Part shown: positions 58,626 through 64,000 of the stretch, in pieces | How positions within the stretch are numbered: the first letter of the stretch is position 1 | How the letters are laid out: the number at the start of each line of letters is the position of its first letter | Source: Plantago elongata | Taxonomy: Eukaryota; Streptophyta; Magnoliopsida; Lamiales; Plantaginaceae | Length of the DNA: 64,000 bases | Assembly (NCBI GenBank): GCA_036897095.1 | Contig: JAYMSP010000028.1 | Location: forward strand, 1-64,000 | Direction of reading: 5' to 3' | Notes under the pieces: generated by a model | The model's input: only the letters and a program-made list of their open reading frames with translations | Databases searched by the model: none | Told to the model about the DNA's origin: nothing | Program-made: the position numbers and the translations under genes

Positions 58626-58946
58626 TCTTTAAATTAAGTCGCAAGTTGCAGCTTATCTGTTTCATCAATGTAATGTCTCATAGACGAATACACACGTATT
58701 TTATGTCTTTCAGATTACTTGTTTGAACTCTACTTGACTCCAATTTGAATACGCGGGAAAGATAAATTATATTGACAAAAATTGCAGAGGTATACAGATT
58801 CAGGGCAATGGGGAGATAAAAAAGATGGATGATACAAGGTGGAATAGCTCTACATTGAGACACTAAGTATACACTCAATTCTACAAGCTAAAATTTCTTC
58901 TTTTTCATTTTTATTTCATGGCTTGGCTTGTCTTGACATCAATAAA

Positions 58947-61900
58947 TCAAGGTTCCTGGCTGTTGACACGGCTGTGAAGTTCTAGCATCTCTTGGTGATT
59001 AGGGTCGACTGAGAGAGCTGCTCGACAGTCTCGCAAAGCACCCATGACATCACCAATGTGCTCATGAAATGCTGCTCTGAGGTGCAGAAGGTGTAGATCT
59101 GCCTTGAATGCGATTGCCCGAGAGAGTTCTTCTATTGCTTCTTTCTCCTTGTGGTTGTCCATCAAAACTGCATCAGATACAACATTAAACATTATAATCA
59201 GTCAGAGCAATTAAGTAACAGCTGCTTCTGAAATTCAATAAACTAGTCCAAGTATGAAATTTCTTGGGTGTGAAATTTCTTGGAAGTTTTACCATGATTA
59301 TTGTTTACAACTTACTCGAGTTATAATTGCATATGATTATGAACAGAAGAATTGAAGCAAGAAATTTGTTCAATCAGAAAGAAACCTAACCTGCAGCTCG
59401 ATATCTGTATGGGTAAACACGAAGAGGATCTAAGCGAGTAACCATCTCAAGATCTGCCTTCGTGAGTTCCCGGTCGCAGTACTCAGAACGTTTCTCATAA
59501 GCCGATGCATTATTCTTTGCCTTCTCAATCAGTTTTGTAATCTCCGCATATGCAGCATTTTTATCATTTCTGAGGTAATGTACACGGGCAAGGCCCTGGT
59601 GGGCTCGAGTGTGTCGGATTTTGAGGGCATTTATATAGCAATCCGCTGCTGCATCTAGCTTTCCACAGTCAACATAAACACTTCCAAGATTGTTCAGAGC
59701 CTGGTGGTAATAAGCAGAACAAATTGAAACAGGTTAGTATGGCCAATTAAATTTGTAGATGGACGAGGAATGTACAATGTTGCGAATTTTGAAGCCTAAC
59801 AATGCTACATGATGAATTGCATTTGCACGCGATTCTTTTTCTACTCTTGTATTATCACAAAAAGAAGGTAGGGAGAAAATGGTACCTGTCCTTTACGAAG
59901 TCTATCCGAAGGACACTTCAAGGCTTCTTCAAGAAGTGATACAACAACGGATGAACAAGATGATTCCTGACTAGAGTCTGCTAAAGCATATGCTTTCAAG
60001 AAAAAAGCTTCAAAAGATCTTTGTAGACTAATGGACTCCTCAGCTTTCCGTAGACCTTCTTCACAATGACCAGTGTCATATAGAATCCATCCCTCATATA
60101 CTAATTTCTCGGGCTCACTTGATGCGTGCTGGCGAGCCAGCTGTAGACTTCTCATGGCTGCCTCTGGACAATTGAGTCTGATCACAAAGAAACCAAAGTT
60201 TAGAATTTAATTGAATAGAAGCATTAGACATATATCTGATCTTAGTTTTCTCTGAGTTGTGATAAAAGAAGAATGATGTCACATGCTTACCTAAGAAGTA
60301 GCAACGATTGTCTAAAGTATAGGACACCTTTAGCTGCATCAGACTCAAGCATCTGATATATAACAGATAGAGATCCAATGTCATCGACCAATGACCATCT
60401 GTCATAAAGCTGCAACCAGCAATCAGCTGTCGTCCAATTTTCTACATGCTCTCTTACAAGCATGCGGAGTTGGGCTGCTGCAACTCGACCATCAAGCATC
60501 CTATACTCTGGACAAAGCGTCAGAATTGTCTGCACGTCACATATAGCTGATTTATAATCCTCAAGTGCAAGATAGAAACAAAACCTAAGCTCCAGGCACT
60601 CCAACGCCAGTTTAAATCCCAAAACCCTATTAATTTCTGCAAGGGCCGAGTGAACATCTTGTTTTCTCATCAAGGATGCAGCTCGGTACATATACGGAAA
60701 TGTCAACGTAGGGTCTAGTTCGGTTGCTTTCTCAAGATCATTCCAATTCTCATCTCCATTACAGTAGAGCGACCTTTCCTGATACATCCACCCAAGGGGT
60801 TTGCAAGAGGAAATAACAGAACTCATCTTCTCGTAAGATAAATTAGTACGGCCCTTAATGTGACTTAACCTGGCTAATCCAGCAATAGAATAAACATGTC
60901 CTTCGTTTAGAGCAGCCTCAAAATGCTTTTCTGCTTGATCATACTCTTTCCTTGAAAAGTTGACGCATGCCAATTGGTGAAAAGCCACCATTTTCTGTCT
61001 AGTTGTCAGTGCAGAATCTACCAACTGCCTTGAAAACAAAATCGCACTCTCCGAGGAGGGATCAATACTTATGGAAACTTCAGCCAATAATGAATAGAGA
61101 GAGAATGACGACGGTCCGACCAGTATAGACCTTTGTTGCCTATCCAGACTGCTCAACAGAGAGACTACTTGTTCATCATTAAGTGATTCAGGAAGTTCCT
61201 GCAAGAACACCTGCAGACATGAAGCAGCAAGAACTGGAGAATTCTCTTCAAGAGCATATTCCACAAGTTCTAACGCATCCTGGCGGGACAACACAAAAGA
61301 AGCAAGTTTCTTATCACAAGTATCCTTCAACTTTTCACAGCAAAATCTGTTTGCAAATACTAATATTTCTAACAAGAGACTGGGCGAAACTTCACTTAGA
61401 CAGCCCGTTCTGCTGAACTCACAGATTGCTTTCATTCCCAAATCAGAAATATTATTTTCAGAAAGATCAATTTCATCACTAACTGATTCTGTAAACCCAC
61501 CATTGAGCATGGCATGGAATGGGGCAGAGAGTCCAGCAATCTTATGCCTATCACAGGTTATTTTCTCATCTCCAATTTTGAACGAAACAATTCTTGATAA
61601 CTTGTTGCGGCTAGAGAAATCTGCAGAGCAAGTAATTTCACCTGCCGGAAAGTCCGAGGTAATATCTATAGGCCCAAACTCCTTGACACATTTACCACAA
61701 GACATAAGCAAGTCGTAAATGATATCCTCACCCTGCTTCTCATATTTCAACCATGCTCCAAATACAAGCCTCTCATAGACAGAGCTAGCCTTCATCCAAG
61801 CTGAACGGAGGCTTCTCCGCATCAACTTAGCTTCTCCAAGCCCCTTAAAAACCTGGTATTGCAACAAGTAAAGATTCGACCTCTCTTCCGGGGGACACGA

Positions 61901-62364
61901 TTCGAGTTCTTCATGAATACGAGCTAGAACTTCAACATAATCCACAGGCTTATAGAATGGAACAACTGGAGGCTCAGGAACCTTTATAAGAGATTCTCTA
62001 CACATAGCAGCAAGATAAACATGATCAACACATAATCATACCATGGAAACTCCCAAAGGATAGATGAGCCTAATAAACACAGCAACAACAACTAATCATT
62101 TCTTTCCAATACAACTTGAACAAAAAATGCAGTCAATTTAAGTTAAATACATATATGAGCTCATAAACACAGCAACAACAACTACTCATACAGAAACTGA
62201 AAAAAATGGAGTCAATTCAACTACAGTACTTACAATGAAGATGCAGATTGGGCTGCAAACTTGGAAAGCTGCTGCTTCCCTCTTTCCACCTGGAGCCAAG
62301 ACTGAGGATTTACAGCATTAAGCAGTGGCTCCTTACAAGACTCGGAAGGGAGAAGAGTCCTCAT
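58947..62364 (-). CDS. EOL1: ETO1-like protein (EOL1), BTB/TPR adaptor of a CUL3 ubiquitin ligase, five exons, 886 aa
   Basis: Exons in transcript order are 62234-62364, 60291-61997, 59886-60177, 59391-59700 and 58947-59167, all GT-AG, closing to 886 residues (Arabidopsis EOL1 is about the same length). The N-terminus MRTLLPSESCKEP and NPQSWLQVERGK match EOL1. The BTB domain lies at about residues 185-260 (FKIGDEKITCDRHKIAGLSA). TPR repeats fill the C-terminal half, ending FKADLHLLHLRAAFHEHIGD and LDPNHQEM-type units (here VDPNHQEMLELHSRV). Family role: bridges type-2 ACC synthases to CUL3 for degradation, so it restrains ethylene synthesis. Start at 62364; longer upstream reading lacks similarity. 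Confidence 0.95.
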
Positions 62365-63055
62365 GGGACATAAGAGATGAAAAAGGTCCCAGATCTCCAC
62401 AATAGCAACCTTATTATGTCCAAAGATCCAATTTTTAACACCAAAAGGACATGCCAAAGAGACTACAAACAAAAACACTCACTCAAGAATCCATTGTAGA
62501 TTCTCTAAGAAGCAAAGCTACATACAAACTTCTCATTACAGCTCAAATCACTATCAATTAGTACAAAATTTACAATCACTTTACTCAAAAGCTCAGACTT
62601 TTCTCCAATACTCAAACCCCTCAAGATAAACTAATCAAGATTTCTACCGAAACGCAACCAAACACTAGAATATCTGAATAAAAAACAACCCCACTATACC
62701 AAACCAAAATCCAGTAATCCACAACCGACCCACTAAAATTGAGAGGCCAATGGAAGGTGAGAAAAGAGAAGTGAGTACCAAAATCAAGAAGAAGAAACCC
62801 ACTAAAATTGAGAGGCCAATGAAAGAATTGAGCTGACGCGTGTGAATCGAAGCAGCTCGAAATTGGGCTAAACTAAACGCAAGACTTCACCTTTTTCTCA
62901 CTCTTGTATGTGCTACTAACTGGGTAAAAGGGAAAGTTCTCCTTTTCTCATCCCACTTTTTTCACATAGCCTAGATTCTTGTGTTCTTTCCCAATTGTTT
63001 TATTCCCATCTCGAAGTCTCATCAGATACAAATATCAAAGATAATTTATCTCAAT
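62365..63055. other. Upstream region of the EOL1 gene
   Basis: It contains the presumed leader and promoter of EOL1. A 24-bp segment (CCCACTAAAATTGAGAGGCC followed by AATG) occurs twice, near 62730 and 62798, on either side of a purine-rich AGAAG stretch. No gene seen. Confidence 0.4.
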
Positions 63056-63059
63056 ATTT

Positions 63060-63255
63060 ACTACTCCTTCGCCCCAAAACAAATGAACTTTTCATTTTAA
63101 TCACAAAATTTAATATACAATGTAAATATTTAAATACAAATGCACATGGATGTGAATGAGTTGAAAATCTTACCTAAAATAAAAAATAAACAATTTTAGT
63201 GAAACATATATAAATAAAATATATCACATTTATTTCGAGATAGAGAAAGTATATT
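63060..63255. mobile_element. Stowaway/Mariner-like MITE remnant
   Basis: The left end TACTCCTTCGCCCCAAAACA and following AAATGAACTTTTCATTTT is a decayed form of the plant Stowaway terminus. The right side CATTTATTTCGAGATAGAGA then AAGTATA is the approximate inverted partner. AT-rich interior, no coding capacity. Confidence 0.45.
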
Positions 63256-63298
63256 GTTATAGAGATTACTATATAAATTGAAATAAATATTTTATTAA

Positions 63299-63426
63299 GG
63301 GGGTGAGTGGCATCACATTGTAATGAACATTTGGATGGATTTAGCTGAAATTGTATTTGGCATAAGATTGAAATACGATAAATTTAGCATCTAAATGTCC
63401 ATTACAATGCTATGTCACTCTGCCCC
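63299..63426. mobile_element. MITE related to family 1, copy at right edge
   Basis: A 128-bp hairpin: the left arm GGGGGTGAGTGGCATCACAT ... TTGTAATGAACATTTGGATG pairs with the right arm CATCTAAATGTCCATTACAA ... GTCACTCTGCCCC. The flanks are TAA (left) and TGA (right). Its terminal GGGG/CCCC and internal ACATTTGGATGG are shared with the copies at 3379, 4235 and 42592. Confidence 0.6.
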
Positions 63427-63429
63427 TGA

Positions 63430-64000
63430 GTTATCTGGGTAAAATTTCGTATATTTATTATAATAATTAGACTTGAATATGTCCGTTGGTAGACAAAAGG
63501 CTGCAGGGTTAGTACTGTGTAGAGACAATGATAGGAAAGAAAATTAAAGAGAAGTTTGAAGTAAATTCATGGGAGAGAATTGATTTTAGTGCAGTTTTTT
63601 ACAGTGGTATGGATTGCTGCTCAATACGACACCGTTTTTGAATTTGAATACAAACAACCACTTGTGTGGGAATAATGGGCTTGTAGTCTTCTGTCCAATC
63701 ATTATTTGCATGCTGTCGCATGGGCCCATTATGTTTTCTTTTTCAAATCTCATTTGAATTATTGGGTTTAGTTGGGGAGTTTTTGATCGATTGGTAGGAT
63801 AATTGGTATCGACTTCTCGTAACGTGATTTTCTTCAAATTTATTGTTAATTTTCTTTTTAAGATAGGATCATTAGTTAGTTTGTTTATAATACAGTTGTA
63901 TCAATATATACGTATATAATTGAAAGACCGAATGATTCGTTACATGAATTGTTTTTAATAGTATTAGTAGTTATTTAAATTTGTTAATGTACATGTCAGA
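63430..64000. other. Intergenic DNA at the window end
   Basis: No convincing gene. A short minus-strand open frame at 63586-63837 has no family resemblance, and the region is otherwise AT-rich. Confidence 0.4.

Overview
The window is nuclear DNA of a flowering plant. Evidence: spliced genes of plant-only families (snakin/GASA, CYP81 cytochromes P450, DUF620, PEAPOD/TIFY, ETO1-like), a plant-type NLR, a nuclear tRNA-Leu, and AT-rich intergenic DNA full of small transposon relics (MITEs, SINEs, a LINE stub). The NLR is an intronless R1/Rx-type protein starting MAYGALVSL, a form common in asterids, so I infer an asterid eudicot, perhaps Lamiales (low confidence on the order). No organellar, viral or bacterial segment was recognised.

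Layout. 1-13.6 kb: an intronless ARM/TPR protein gene (-) and a three-exon DUF620 gene (-), with MITEs and a 95-bp SINE between and beyond them. 13.6-17.2 kb: two small conserved plant genes of unknown function (-), the second with a CxxC...CxxC zinc-ribbon pattern. 17.2-20.3 kb: gene-free, holding a 5'-truncated LINE with target-site duplication. 20.4-20.9 kb: a snakin-1 type antimicrobial peptide gene (+). 21.6-28.2 kb: a tandem pair of NRAMP metal transporters (-) with identical exon phases; the downstream copy has lost the metal-coordinating Met and the adjacent His of transmembrane helix 6. 29.7-30.3 kb: a short ATL-type RING-H2 ligase (+). 30.5-39.9 kb: three CYP81 genes (-) with a pectinesterase/invertase-inhibitor gene (+) between the first and second. 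41.5 kb: tRNA-Leu(CAA), followed at once by about 1 kb of decayed tandem repeats whose core is the exact reverse complement of 13 nt of the tRNA 5' half. 43.0-44.7 kb: a LIFEGUARD/BI-1 family gene (-). 47.7-48.7 kb: a five-exon Nudix hydrolase (-). 50.2-54.0 kb: a PEAPOD (TIFY4) repressor gene (+) with a short, non-conserved C-terminus. 55.6-58.6 kb: the NLR (+), which carries a 60-bp minisatellite in frame at its 3' end. 58.9-62.4 kb: an ETO1-like (EOL1) BTB/TPR gene (-).

The genes do not form one pathway. Two local expansions stand out, NRAMP x2 and CYP81 x3, each pairing a canonical member with members altered at a catalytic or binding position. Exon borders were inferred by eye from splice sites, reading-frame continuity and family alignment from memory. 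Every spliced CDS given here closes to a whole number of codons.
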